Positions 1 through 10,877 of a stretch of DNA of 64,000 nucleotides are shown here, piece after piece. Source of the DNA: Neoechinorhynchus agilis (lineage: Eukaryota > Acanthocephala); NCBI GenBank assembly GCA_051530055.1, contig CM121341.1:18662001-18726000 (forward strand). The letters are read 5' to 3'. The number at the start of each line of letters is the position of its first letter. Position 1 is the first letter of the stretch. The notes below the pieces were generated by a model that was given only the letters and a program-made list of their open reading frames with translations, did not search any database and was not told where the DNA came from. Both the position numbers and the translations under genes were made by a program.

Positions 1-599
1 AAAATGGAAAATTAGGGAACATTGGATGCACAAATACTGCTTCCACAGCTGAGAGAGAGTATTGAGTCGCATCTACAAATTCTAAAGTTGATGAAATGCA
101 TTAAAATATTTTCTTGAGTAATCTGATATTTTGTTCCTTGCATCGGCTTGTCGAGCATTTGGATCGAAGCTCCCATTTACATCATAAATATCTCATAATT
201 TTACCTTCTATAAGAATTTCGCACATTTTTAATCAACAACTTTAAAAGCAGTGTTTATTTTTCACTTTCTCAACGAATTTCACCATTTTCGAAGCGAATA
301 AGATTTATCCCGCAATCATGTACTAGTTTCAGCGAATATTTTTTTGTGCGATTTCGCAACTTTTCAAAAAATCGGCAATCTTTCCAGTTTACGAAACATC
401 ACAGATGAACTTTTCGATGCAAAACTCAAATTACAATAAAGTCGTGTTTAATCCTATTCCTTTGGTCAAACAATACGTTTGTTTACTAAAATACGTCTCA
501 AATACACAGTATATAATAACACGTTTTATTATTTGTGCTTAAGAAATTAGACCCATGTACCTTTGGGTTCTCATAAACACGCGGTTGTTGATTTTTGAA

Positions 600-1520
600 T
601 GGATAACGGATTCGGTCGGGTAGGCAAATCCGGTCGGCAGATGTCCGTTCAGGTGAGAATACCCGTCGGGGAATGTCCGTTGGGGTGGCAATATCCGGCC
701 ATTGGATGTCTGTTCGGGAGAATATGCGGTGGGGGATGTCCGTTCTGGTGGGGATTAGCGGATATTGCTCGCAGGTTCATTTCGGGTGATGATATCCAAC
801 AAGAATGGGCATTGTGGAAAAGGAGCGGAGGTATAGGAAGGTGCGAGGTGTAGGAAATAAAATGTGGTAAAAATGGTGGCAGTAGAGCTGAGAGGCATTT
901 TGATTGTTTGATTTTGTGTGGTGTCTGATTTCGAGTAGAGATTGTAATTTGAGTCGGTGCAGAGATTTTGATTGATGGAGTCTAGAACCTGTTTTAATTC
1001 AGAAGAGGACAAATTTGGGAATGGATCAGGGTTGCGTATACCAAAAGAGTCTTCGACGGCCCACCGCTATGTTTAATTGCAACCTGAACGGATTTTAGAG
1101 GAAAGAAAGTTTTTGCGAGCGACAAGTATTTTGTTAGTTAGAGCTATTTGTAAACGGGAAAGTCTAGAGAGTTATTGCGATGGACCTTAGATGCTTGCTT
1201 TTGAACGAGTTTTAAGATTTGGATTATCCATGGTGGGTTACGGTTTGATATTCTAATGAATTTTTTTATGATTGAAGTTAGGGAGGATACGGCAAAGGAA
1301 AGGTTATTTGTACTCTCAGAGTGGAATGTGCGAATATTAGAGTTGAACAATTTTATAAAATTGTGCTGAATTGCAGTTGAAGGGGGTAAGCCACGTTTCT
1401 GTTGAGGTGACTAGGTAAGCTTTTCAAGTAGATGAAATGAGTGAAATTTCATCTATTTTAGGAAGAAGGCTACAAGTGTTGAAGTAGATTACGGTGGGGA
1501 ATGGGATTATGGATTTCGGT
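600..1520 (-). mobile_element. Degraded LINE (CR1/L2-like, AP-endonuclease type)
   Basis: On the minus strand, codons near 1430-1500 read YFNTCSLLPKIDEISL. This matches the start of the AP-endonuclease domain of the LINE at 45.0 kb, which has SNIRSLLPKLDELHI. Further downstream, 1144-1275 encodes an IRISNRNPPW block that corresponds to IRISNRDPPW in that same element. The two copies are therefore one family. No RT core is present here, so this is a heavily deleted remnant. The plus strand is G-rich, which mirrors the C/T-rich coding strand of the 45-kb copy. End points are uncertain. Confidence 0.6.
633..775. repeat. G-rich degenerate tandem repeat, about 4 units
   Basis: A unit of roughly 32-36 bp is repeated about four times, each built around ATGTCCGTT (once ATGTCTGTT) followed by a GGTG or GGAG run and an AATAT/CGG segment. 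The units differ by substitutions and small length changes, so this is an old minisatellite. It lies next to the LINE remnant and may belong to its terminal region. Confidence 0.6.
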
Positions 1521-1599
1521 AAATCGGGGGTAGAAATAAGGGAGATTGAGGTTGCATTGTTCGTCGCGGGTGATAAATTAACGGAGAAACTCATTTGAT

Positions 1600-2290
1600 G
1601 TTGTCGATATGTGAGGTATCGGGGAATGTGATACCCGGTAAATGAGTATTTATAAAAGACGTTTCGAACCTCGTCGGGTTCATCATCAGTTCTAAAATAC
1701 AAGTGGATGCGTAATTATTTCGCCCTCACACGCGCTTATGGTTGATTTTGTTGTTTCATTTGGTTAGCTGTGAAGACAGAGTTTGTAACCTCGTTGGTCA
1801 TTCATGTCCGGTTTCTGTTCTTTGATTAATATGGCTTCTTTAATTAAGCGTCGAAAATTATTGCGTTCACTTGCTAAAACCCTCGTTTGGTCATAATTGA
1901 CCACGTGGCCAGTTTGCACCTCGTGTAGTGCAATATTCGATGCTACCACCTTCTGAGTCTTGGAACGTTTATGTTCTGCCAATCTCGTTTTCAGATTACG
2001 GCCTGATTGTCCGATGTAATTGCTGTTGCATTGGCTACAAGTAATTTTGTAGACAACAGCTCTCTTTTCCACCTCCTGATATTTTCGGGAAGTGAGGTAT
2101 TGATGGTTCCAGGATTTTTTATTCTGTCCTAAGACGCAGGTGGAACCGCGATCCAATTGTTCTAAAGACAGCGCAATCTCTGGAGAAATTATGTAGCTTT
2201 TAACTTTATTCTTCGTGAATTTCAGATCCTTCCTCAAATAATGCACGCTAAAAAGTTTTATAGTTGCTAAATTAACGCCCACATTGTGTT
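1600..2290 (-). mobile_element. Penelope-like element fragment: GIY-YIG endonuclease end
   Basis: An open frame at 2282-1764 (minus) encodes a GIY-YIG nuclease module: VVYKITCSQCNSNYIGQSGR followed by a conserved LxTRLAEHKR helix. The Cys pair (CSQC) just before the YIG motif is typical of the endonuclease at the C terminus of Penelope-like retroelements. The reverse transcriptase that should precede it is missing, so only the 3' end of the element survives. Downstream (1655-1692) is a hammerhead-like sequence, which is expected in the terminal repeats of this class. The element is incomplete and broken. Confidence 0.8.
1655..1692 (-). ncRNA. Hammerhead-ribozyme-like motif of the Penelope-like element
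   Basis: Read on the minus strand, the core CTGATGA (1689-1683) is followed by a short stem (GAACC with GGTTC around a CGACGA loop) and then GAAA (1665-1662). This is the order CUGAUGA-stem II-GAAA of a hammerhead ribozyme. Penelope-like elements are known to carry hammerheads in their terminal repeats. One extra U sits between CUGAUGA and the stem, and I could not close stems I and III by eye, so activity is doubtful. Confidence 0.45.
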
Positions 2291-3440
2291 ATTGTTATGA
2301 TTTTAAAGTTTCTTGAAGTAAAAGATGGAAGAGATAAAAATTAAGCTTTGTATAGAACATTACATAATTTCACAATCCGTTCCAACGTTCCAGCGTTCTC
2401 ATCATCTTAAAGGCATCAAATTTCCAATAATCGCAGAACATCACAAACCTCAAACTAGACTGTCCATAATTCAGCAGTGTATTGTAAAAGAATATTCATC
2501 TTATGCTCTTCGCGATAAAAATGTTGGCGAATTGCTAATGGAATTTTAACAACTATCACCGGAACAGAGTGAATTTAAAAAAGCCCGTCCTACGTTTGTC
2601 GTGCTTTTTTATTTATGTTAAAAGATTTATTGCTTAATGTGTTGCGAATTCTTCGATGGTAATTTAGGCTAAAAATTGTATCAAAATCATGCCGAAGGTT
2701 TAATTGGTTTTTCCAATGGACCAGGTAACCCTGTTTGTGCCATTTTGACAAACATAGGAGGAAATAATGAAAATTGAAAATCAATAAGTAAACGACATCC
2801 AATAATAACTTTTTCCTAATGGTTGCAAACTAAAATACCTATAATTGTAATCGAGAAATTTAGATTAATGTTAAAGTTAGCATTTTTTGACCAGAACGTG
2901 CTCAAGATAATTTAATAAAACTTCTAACAATAAACGACTATAATTCTGGCAGACGTTCAATTCAGTAACAATGCGGATAAAACCACTTTGCATCTCGTAG
3001 TGTTATCAGAAACAATATAACTCTATTCCACCAAAAGCCTCTAAATGTATTCAATTTTCACTGCCGGTTTAAAACTCTGTTTTATGTCTAAAACAGGGTT
3101 AGAGTAGCGGCAGTCATGCCGGATACTCAAATAAGGCGGATATTGTGATGATATGATTAATTTATCTTATGTACTCTTTCATTCAATTTGATTACGCCGT
3201 GATTAGTAACACAAAAACAACAACTCGTAGTTCAATTTTCGTTTTATAAATTATCGACTAGCGTCAAATGCGCTCTTAGTGAACGGAAAATATTGACAAA
3301 TAACATTGACGAACTGACGAGTATTATAGTAATCTTGCCTCGCTATTTTATGACAATTTTCCAACGCACATTTCTGTACCGCACAGAGAGATATGAAATT
3401 TTTTATTGAAAAGTAAAATATAAAGGATTAAAAAATTAAA
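2291..3440. other. No recognisable feature
   Basis: AT-rich sequence with only short open frames. I see no domain, splice-bounded exon series or repeat that I can support. Confidence 0.5.
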
Positions 3441-3448
3441 TGCGCTCC

Positions 3449-4066
3449 TTAAGATTGCTGCTCGGCCTTCTCAACCAACGACTTTAAGTACTTCAATTTC
3501 TCAATACAAAGAAGGTCGCTCAACATTTGCATTCGTTCTACATATCCGCACTGACTCGCTAATTCTGCCATTTTACGCTCGTAAGAGCCTTCACTTGAAA
3601 TAAGTGCCTCTGTGCTAGTCGCATGTGCAGGGGGAAATCGATATCTAATAAGCAAGTCTCGATCAACTTCCATTTTTTTCGCATTGTTCATAGCTGCACC
3701 GATGACTTTAGCCTCCCGCGGACTTTGTTCGGCGTCAATCACCCTGGATGATTTTCCTGAGGTCTGCTTTTCTGAAGCGCATTCTGTGATAGGTACTTTT
3801 GGGGTAGCAGGGATGATGGAAGACTTAATTATGGTGGACTGCGGAAGGGATGCATTGAATAATCGATGTAGAAATGGCAGCTGTTCAATTCCGATGATCT
3901 CCGTGTTATTACGTGCAGCTGCAATTTTTCCAATTTGCTGTACCGTAATGATTTTGGGTTCGTGACATTGCTTTTGAAAATATTCTCTCGTACCATACGA
4001 ACAATAGAATCGTGTTGCGGTGTTGATAAATGATAGAAGAACGAGAACTATCCTCAAGTTGTGCAT
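3449..4066 (-). CDS. Unrecognised protein with possible signal peptide or N-terminal anchor
   Basis: A long open frame ends at 3449. I prefer the Met at 4066, which gives about 205 residues, because it opens a hydrophobic N terminus (LRIVLVLLSFI) that looks like a signal peptide or membrane anchor. An in-frame Met-Met at 4189 would give 246 residues with a basic leader. The middle is Ser/Pro/Lys-rich and low in predicted structure. The last 60 residues are charged and helical, with MEVDRDLL, ERMQMLSDLL and KLKYLKSLVEKAEQ. I do not recognise the family. An upstream exon cannot be excluded. It is divergent from a possible plus-strand start at 4191. Confidence 0.5.
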   Translation of the reverse strand: MHNLRIVLVLLSFINTATRFYCSYGTREYFQKQCHEPKIITVQQIGKIAAARNNTEIIGIEQLPFLHRLFNASLPQSTIIKSSIIPATPKVPITECASEKQTSGKSSRVIDAEQSPREAKVIGAAMNNAKKMEVDRDLLIRYRFPPAHATSTEALISSEGSYERKMAELASQCGYVERMQMLSDLLCIEKLKYLKSLVEKAEQQS

Positions 4067-4177
4067 TGGGCCGAATGCTTTACTTTTTATTCGTAGAGAA
4101 AGATTTCCTTCGTAGAAAATGGAGTGGTTGATTTGATCCTTTTTTCTTTGTTGGGAAACAAAAAATATTTGTTTGTT

Positions 4178-4185
4178 TGACGTCA
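4178..4185. promoter_or_regulatory. CRE-like palindrome between divergent starts
   Basis: TGACGTCA is a perfect cAMP-response-element palindrome, the consensus for CREB/ATF bZIP factors. It lies 5 bp before a plus-strand ATG (4191, MADQVFVDDFI) that runs to a good GT donor after 4225. It overlaps the most upstream Met codons of the minus-strand gene. The plus-strand exon is weak, because I could not find an in-phase second exon. The site may act as a bidirectional promoter element. Confidence 0.35.
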
Positions 4186-4672
4186 TCAAGATGGCAGATC
4201 AAGTATTTGTCGATGATTTTATCTGGTAAACATCATGTTTGTTGGCAATTCCTTAGAACCATTTTTAGCAGTGTAAAGTGCTTTGATGTTAATAAAACAA
4301 AGTTTAATATAATAAGGAATTCGTTGTAGACGCGCGTGTTTTTTATGTGCAAATTATGTACTGCGGTTCCGATTTATGTTTAATCTTCAGATGGATTCGT
4401 TCATTACTATATTATAAGTTCACATATCAAAAGTATTACGGACACAATTCGAGTGTTGATATTCGAAAAAACAATTACTTCACTGTACTTAATTTAAAAT
4501 TAATCGTATTTTGCGGCGTCAAAAATGAATTTAGATTTGGCGAGTGCTCTAACAATACGTTTCAGGCAGTGACCCAATGCGATTCGTTGCAAAATTTAAG
4601 TAGATATTTTTAAATCAGGTGCCACTTTACAATCCAAACGGATTTTTGTGTTCACACGGACGTGCTATAATC

Positions 4673-5430
4673 TTAGTTTTTTGTCCACATGAGAAGTTTT
4701 CGACAAAGTCCGGATTCAACCAAAAAACGGAACTCGTCTTTTTGTACTACATCATTTTCAAGTATCCCCACGTTCATTAGAAATCTTTTGTAAGTGATCT
4801 GATCCAACGGCGGACTTGAAGAGACTTTGACAAGATAATTAAAGTCGTCGTAATCCAAGTAACCATTGCAATCGGAATCAAGAACATCAAAGAAAAGATC
4901 GACAGTGACTCTGTCATTCAAGCGGTTTCCTATTAGTGTATACAATACTCGATGAAATTGTTCAAATGACATAGCACTGAGACCTAATAATTAGAAGTAC
5001 ACAATTGGATCTCTTCCGATGATCTCACCTAAATGAAAACCCTTGTGTGCTTCAAATACTTGTTTAGACACTTCAAGAAACATGAAGGTATCGCCCGTTT
5101 TATCACCTATGCCGTGATTAAGCTTTAAAAGCTTTTGACCTTCATAGTACTCAAATAGAGCTGAACCTCAAAAGTTTTGTGGTACTTCGAATAGAAAAAG
5201 AACATACCTTTGACCGCCACACCATTTACCTTCCTAATGTAGCGACCAACTCTTCGTAAAATGTCAGATCGTTGCTTGTGGTTGAGGATCTCCTTTAGTT
5301 TCCACTGCGATTTAATGGGTTCTATGAAAGTAGCAGACGAGGGGCAGTAATTAATAACGATGTGCAAAATGGCGTCACATAGGCTAGCAATAAAAGAGCA
5401 GTCGTTGTATACTGGTTCAAAATACTCCAT
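4673..5430 (-). CDS. EF-hand protein, three exons, 221 residues
   Basis: Exons on the minus strand are 5430-5208, 5160-5029 and 4983-4673. They join in frame through GT-AG introns of 47 and 45 nt, giving 666 nt (221 codons plus stop). The third exon holds one clear calcium-binding loop, DSDCNGYLDYDD, in FFDVLDSDCNGYLDYDDF, with Asp/Asn at the chelating positions and the central Gly. The preceding helix and the region after it look like degenerate EF-hand pairs. No transmembrane segment is obvious. I do not recognise the exact family. The start Met is the first in frame. The gene faces away from the small plus-strand coding segment at 5467. Confidence 0.75.
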
Positions 5431-5466
5431 ATCCCATCAGCGGTTATTTTTAGTCTGACAAACTAA

Positions 5467-5821
5467 AGCTAATCACGGAAATTTTCTGTCCTTTGGGGAA
5501 TAAACCAAAAAGAGAGCCAACAACGAAAATTCGTCGAATTCCAATCTAGCGTGGAACCAATAGAAGAAGATGGAGAAATTTGCCCTTATTGGTCTCGATT
5601 AATCAAAGTAAATATTATCGATCAAGTAAAACGCATACATTTAATTAATGTTTATTTGCTTTATTTTTTTGGACGTTTTTTGATTTCGATGCAATTAGAT
5701 CGAGATTCTGCCACAATTGTTGGAATTAAAAGCTTCACTTTATACAAGCAACGCAATACCATCTTATAAAAAATTTAATTTAGAACACGTGCTAAAAACA
5801 AGAGGCAATAATTTGTACTAG
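5467..5821 (+). CDS. Fragment of an unrecognised gene, two exons
   Basis: An open segment at 5467-5607 (containing QRKFVEFQSSVEPIEEDG) ends at a GT donor. It joins in phase to 5699-5821 (EILPQLLELKASLY to a TAG stop) through a 91-nt intron with an AATTAG acceptor. The amino-acid composition looks coding on both sides. There is no ATG in the first segment and only about 40 bp separate it from the divergent EF-hand gene, so the true start is unclear. It could be a gene remnant. Confidence 0.3.
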
Positions 5822-7180
5822 ATCAATTCAAGCTTAGTTGATTTACTGCCTAGTAACATCAACGAAAACGTTCAGAACCAAATAGACACAGAACTTTTTT
5901 AACGCGCAAAAGTACAAGACGATTTCCAGCAAATGATTATTTAGCCTTCTAAATTTCCGGATCATATTCCAGAAGTTTAAAACTGTATTCGTGCATATCG
6001 TCATGACCATGACTAAAGTACATTTTGAACGAATATGCATGGATTTAGGAGTGTTGTTGATCATTTTCGTTTCAGGCGGAAATAAATAGTTGGTGGCAAT
6101 AGAACAATGTGAGCCATGAAGCGATTTTCATTATGACTTGCTATTTGCACCTCGTGCAAAAGACATACAAAAAGTGCCACGCGCTGCCAAGCGAATCGCA
6201 AAATAAATAAAACATCTAGACTTCATACAGCAATCACAGTATTTTCAGCTGTATATCATTTTCAGCCGACACTCACCTCGAAAAAACGACGCAGACCATT
6301 TTGTCTTGAGGGAATAGAATGTTAAAATTAATAGCCTCAAACGAAGGACACGAAAAGTGCACTATTTCAGTCCTTCCATTCATCCACACTTATTATAAAG
6401 GCCAATGAAGTAGAAGGCTCATTATAAAGTCATAGATTGCATTTTTTGTGCGGAACAATTGAAAACAATACCGACGCGGTAATTAGGCAACAGAATGGAT
6501 CAATGCGTTTAAAAACGCCATGGTCAATAGATTTGGAGAAGAGCTTCATGTAGTATAAGTGAAACACGTTTCCATGACAACGAGTGATGGATGATCGTTC
6601 AATTGTGCGTAGCACAAATGAGCGGCGCCGGGAAGATTTTACGCCCTACCAGAGCAATGAACAATATACATTATTTGTGCTGAATAGAAATACGAGTTAA
6701 AAGCATGATAAAAATGATCAATGTCAAGATGGGGGTTTTTCGTTGTTAAAACAAACAGTCGAACCGGCTTAATTACAATTAAATGACTGGAATAGACGTT
6801 TTAAAATACACCTGTTAAGGGATTTGGGAACGAATAAAAGTCATCTGAGCCAAGTTAGTCTTTGAAAAACCAACCTCTTTCTGCACTCATGGAAGACTCT
6901 TGTGGCTTGTGTTCCCAATCACTACTGTTGGTGGTACTTGATGCCATATTTACTTATCTCGTTTGTCTGGCAAAACAGTTCTCTTGAGAAAGTGTAGAGA
7001 AACGACACACGCGCCACACAACTGACTGCTGCAAGGTATTCGCGTGTGCTGTGGAACCTTCGGCAAAGTTAAAGCCTAAACTAGTGTGAGAGAATGAAGC
7101 AAAGAGCAGAAATCAATGGGCTTTTCAATTGGTCTAACCACGAGAACACATCTTTGTTCTCTATTGGCCATTGACATGAA
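5822..7180. other. No recognisable feature
   Basis: AT-rich spacer between the EF-hand gene and the CDIN1 homologue. Short open frames only, with none supported by domain content or paired splice sites. Confidence 0.5.
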
Positions 7181-7353
7181 GTCAAACATCTGCACCATCA
7201 CTAATGGTGATAAAGTCACAGAGTGCGTGTACAATCGGAGAAGATAGGAAAATGTGTAACCAGCGGGTCATGGATCGACGACTCTTCGAATACAAGGAAT
7301 GCCAAGAATTTTGATTGATCGCACACACAAATCCAGAAAATATGTGCGCTCGT

Positions 7354-9346
7354 TTATTCATCTTGCATTGTATATAGGCGGCTGTAATCGAAATAATAGT
7401 TGCTTCTGGACGAAACCGAATTGAGCAGAGATGGTACCTCATCACATACAACAATATCCTTGGCAACACAAGTGTTTCGGAGGGACCTGACATATCCATA
7501 AGCGTACAATAACATCCCGGGACCAAACTTGCGAACAAAACGCTCCATCTTTGGGGCTTGATTTGAGTCGTATTGGCACGGAATCCCGAATTCTGCGACA
7601 CACTCTATCCAACTGACAAAGAGTCCACTCGGACGGTGAATAAATGGAATGCTGATAATAAAAGTCGGAATTTTTGGATCTCGACCACAAAAAGGCCTCG
7701 GAGTCACCTTTTGAATTTGATTATGACTCTTCAATCGAATCATGGGACGCATTTCCAAATTGGATTCCAAATGGAAAAGACAAATAATGAGATCATCATA
7801 ATAAATACATTAAGCAATTTGAATGGGAATCAAAAAAACGAGAACAAGCTGTATGTCACGTGCAAAGAAAATGGGAAGACTCCGTTTCAGATCCATTAAT
7901 ATAACCTCCAAATTGATACCTAGGTTCTTGTCTCAGCACTTATCACCTGTACCTGTCTAAAATTTCGTCTTTAATACAGCAGATCTTGGATTCTAATGAC
8001 TCTAGCTACTAGCCTTGTCAAAGAAAAAATAGTTCGACAATGCCAACAATCCTTTAATCTTCATTATTCAGAATATGTTTATTATCTTTGAAGTCGGATC
8101 TAGCTTGCACAAAAGAAGTCTTAATACTGAGGTTCTTTAGGTCATAGACTCCTGCACTAAATCTTTTTATCGCGAGATATTAATAAGAAATATATACAAT
8201 CCAAAAGTGGAGTGTAATTAATTCTTCCCACTAAAAGGGAAAATGGTATGCACAAGGGCGCAGCAAACAATTGAAATAAGCATTGCTGTTGAGCCTTAGC
8301 GGAATTCCTAGGGGCTGAGCCACATTCAGGGGTTTAAGCCACTGTTCACAAAGAGTAAAATTTTAAAAATATTTCATTAAACTGATCATCCTATTCTGTT
8401 TTTTGACAAGACAAAATGATCGCAATTTCCAACGAGACTATTTTAATCGAATACACTCCAAAGGTTAAGATTATTTATTAACGAATTACTCAAAATACAA
8501 TTTATAATATACTCAAGTGTTTACGAAATTCTCGTAAAGCGCAAGAATATATCCACTGTTTTCAGAAAAGAAAATATTTTTTAAATGATTAAACGACAGC
8601 AACTAATTTGAATTATACAAAACACTAGAGTGGAAACGAGTAATTTTATGTGTTTAAAATGATAATAGATACAAAATTATAATTTTGGACGATGGGAAAC
8701 GACACGATGAATCAAATCTCAATTCAATCACTCCAACTTAATTTTCCGAGCTTGATTAGAAATGCCTTCGTAAAAACAAAATCCGAAGACAAATGAATGG
8801 ATTGCACTCGATTCCCCACTATCCGAGGTCTTCGGTCAATGTAAAATGTCTCACCGTGCCGGGTTTTGCCACCGGCTTCTCACATATCGATATACCTCCA
8901 GCTTCAAGTTCCCGTCTTACTTTCTCCTCAAATTTCTTTTGTTCGCACTCTGCAATGATTTCACATTGGCCACCGTAAAAATCATCTAACACTTCTGCCA
9001 AGCTTTGAACGGAGCAGATTGAAGACGTTTCATCATAATTGATTCGACCATAGATAATCTTAACAAGTCTAAGTGGGTCGATTTTGAGTTCCTTACAGAT
9101 CTCAGCTATGTCGTCAGGCTTGGAGTCGAGTCTATCCCGTAGTTTGAGGACAAGAAGTTGGTCTCTTTCAAGTTCACGGCTCCGCTCCAGCAAGACGTCA
9201 ATTGTTGCTTCTTTGCAAATATCTTTCAGGGCATTAAAGCAACACACAAAGTCCCCTCCAATGTCTTTGTGTATTTGTCTCAATGACTTTTCCGGGTAGT
9301 TAGTCGCACAAATCTGGGATATCTTCGAATATAGCAATTCGTCCAT
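7354..9346 (-). CDS. CDIN1: CDIN1 (C15orf41) homologue, two exons
   Basis: The N-terminal exon (9346-8855, 164 codons) aligns by eye with the helical first half of human CDIN1, for example PDDIAEICKELKIDPLRLV and a DDFYGG/CYGP-like segment. It ends at a strong donor (GTGAGA). The C-terminal exon (7707-7354, phase 0, AAAG acceptor) carries the diagnostic block IPTFIISIPF, then WIECVAEFG, then RFVRKFGPGMLLYAYGYV. Human CDIN1 has TPDFILQVP, WIESKASFG and RFGPGLVIYWYGF at these places. The joined protein would be 281 residues, the length I recall for the human protein. CDIN1 is a nuclear PD-(D/E)xK-fold protein that partners codanin-1. Two expected active-site residues appear changed (see findings). 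The acceptor of the 1.15-kb intron has a poor pyrimidine tract, so that junction is the weak point. Confidence 0.8.
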
Positions 9347-10030
9347 ATTTGGAGGGGATTTTCAAACAGATTTGGGATGAGTAGCCAATATGCGGCATCG
9401 TTTCTTTCGCACGGTCGTTCGATAATCGCATTTCCAGGAGGTTTTTAAAATTTTTATTCGGTCTCAATGTGAACTTATTGTTGATTTATTGGTACCTAGA
9501 GAATGATGGTTTTTTGTTATGAACGCAAACGAGTGTCTGATCGAACAGCAGTCAAACATTAACAACACAGTTTCATTAGACTTCAAAGTCCGTGTTTTAA
9601 ATACTTCTCGGTACATCTCCAACGCCCGTTACAGTCACGGCAACATTCAGCCTCGAAAGGCTGAAGATGAGATATCAAGTGCACGTTTGAGAATTTTTTT
9701 CGTGTCTGATTTTAACGTAAGCCACGATGCTCCATGGAATGCAACATTTTAGTGTTATGCGTTTTTTATCAATGGGAAATTATTTCTCAAGTGAAATCTG
9801 AAGATAAAACAATACCAAATGATCTACTTCTGATGAATGCAGATAAGATTGTCTCTACATTCTATTATTGAACAAAGACTGCCTTATTTACCGTTTGAAA
9901 ATCTCCCGACAGTTTAAACGAATACTCAATATATTACATCTTTTTCACCACAATTTTCTATTCACATAACTTTTTTTGATCTAATTTCAGTTTATTTTAT
10001 ACACTTTTTGTTACACGCACAACAACAAAA
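9347..10030. other. No recognisable feature
   Basis: Upstream region of the CDIN1 homologue. It should contain its promoter, but I see no clear motif. Frames here are short and without domain content. Confidence 0.45.
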
Positions 10031-10041
10031 CGTTTCAACAA

Positions 10042-10320
10042 TCACCACCGTCCACGAAGAGGCATCGCTCTCCCTTCAGTGGTCGCGACCACACTCGCTG
10101 CGTTTCCTCTTTGGATCGCGAGATCAATGGTTTGGCGCATGAAGGTACCAGCTCTTGTATTTCCTGTCTTGGCCTGGAATCTACTCGATAACTCCTTCAT
10201 AAATCCAGGTGCCGAGCTACCGAGCGCACCAAGAGTCTCCACTCCAAAGGGTACAAAAACGTGAGATCTACTTAATTCTCTATATTTCGCCACCTTTCGG
10301 TCCTCCGCGGCAAATAACGA
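10042..10320 (-). mobile_element. 5'-truncated LINE, C-terminal end only
   Basis: The minus-strand frame encodes KYRELSRSHVFVPFGVETLG, then an xxTGNTRAGTF block, LAIQRGNAASV and a terminal GRW before the stop at 10042. The same C-terminal module ends the LINE copy at 31.5-32.7 kb and recurs at 36.3 and 38.2 kb. Elements of this widespread LINE group end in this way after the reverse transcriptase and a nuclease-like segment. Only the last 90 codons remain here, as expected for severe 5' truncation at insertion. Confidence 0.8.
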
Positions 10321-10877
10321 TAGTGACTAAGGCAAAGTAATCAACTTTGTTTCGGTTTTTCTAGTATTTCATGTTACGTAACCAATCTTGATAAGCACTA
10401 TTATTGACCATGTATTTATAAATATTACATTTCCTTTTGCCAATCCGGTAATTTCCACCAACCGACGCTGACTTGTGTTTTGTGGTCGTTCCTTGATCTT
10501 ATCAGGGAAACCAATTGGTTCAGATTCAAAATCGGTTAATTAGCTAAAAAAGCTTTGTTTTTGTTTCTCTATATCCACCGCAGGATCAAATTAAGAAATA
10601 ATCTAGTTTTCAAGTGACAAATGTTGTTCATAAATAACTTATTTTGATATAATCTAAATTTTTATACTATCAAATGAGTCAGGAATATAACTTTCCGATA
10701 TTAATTAATGCCGCCCAAGAGCGATTCGCAAATTTTCTTGCCCGCAATCACTCTTGTTTTACGTCTAGCGTCCGCGTAAGCACTTCACTGTTTCTTAAAA
10801 ATGACTTCTTTTGGTCGAATGAATCATTGGGTTTTTATAAAGATTTAAAAACTGTGCATACTGAATGACTTCAACCA

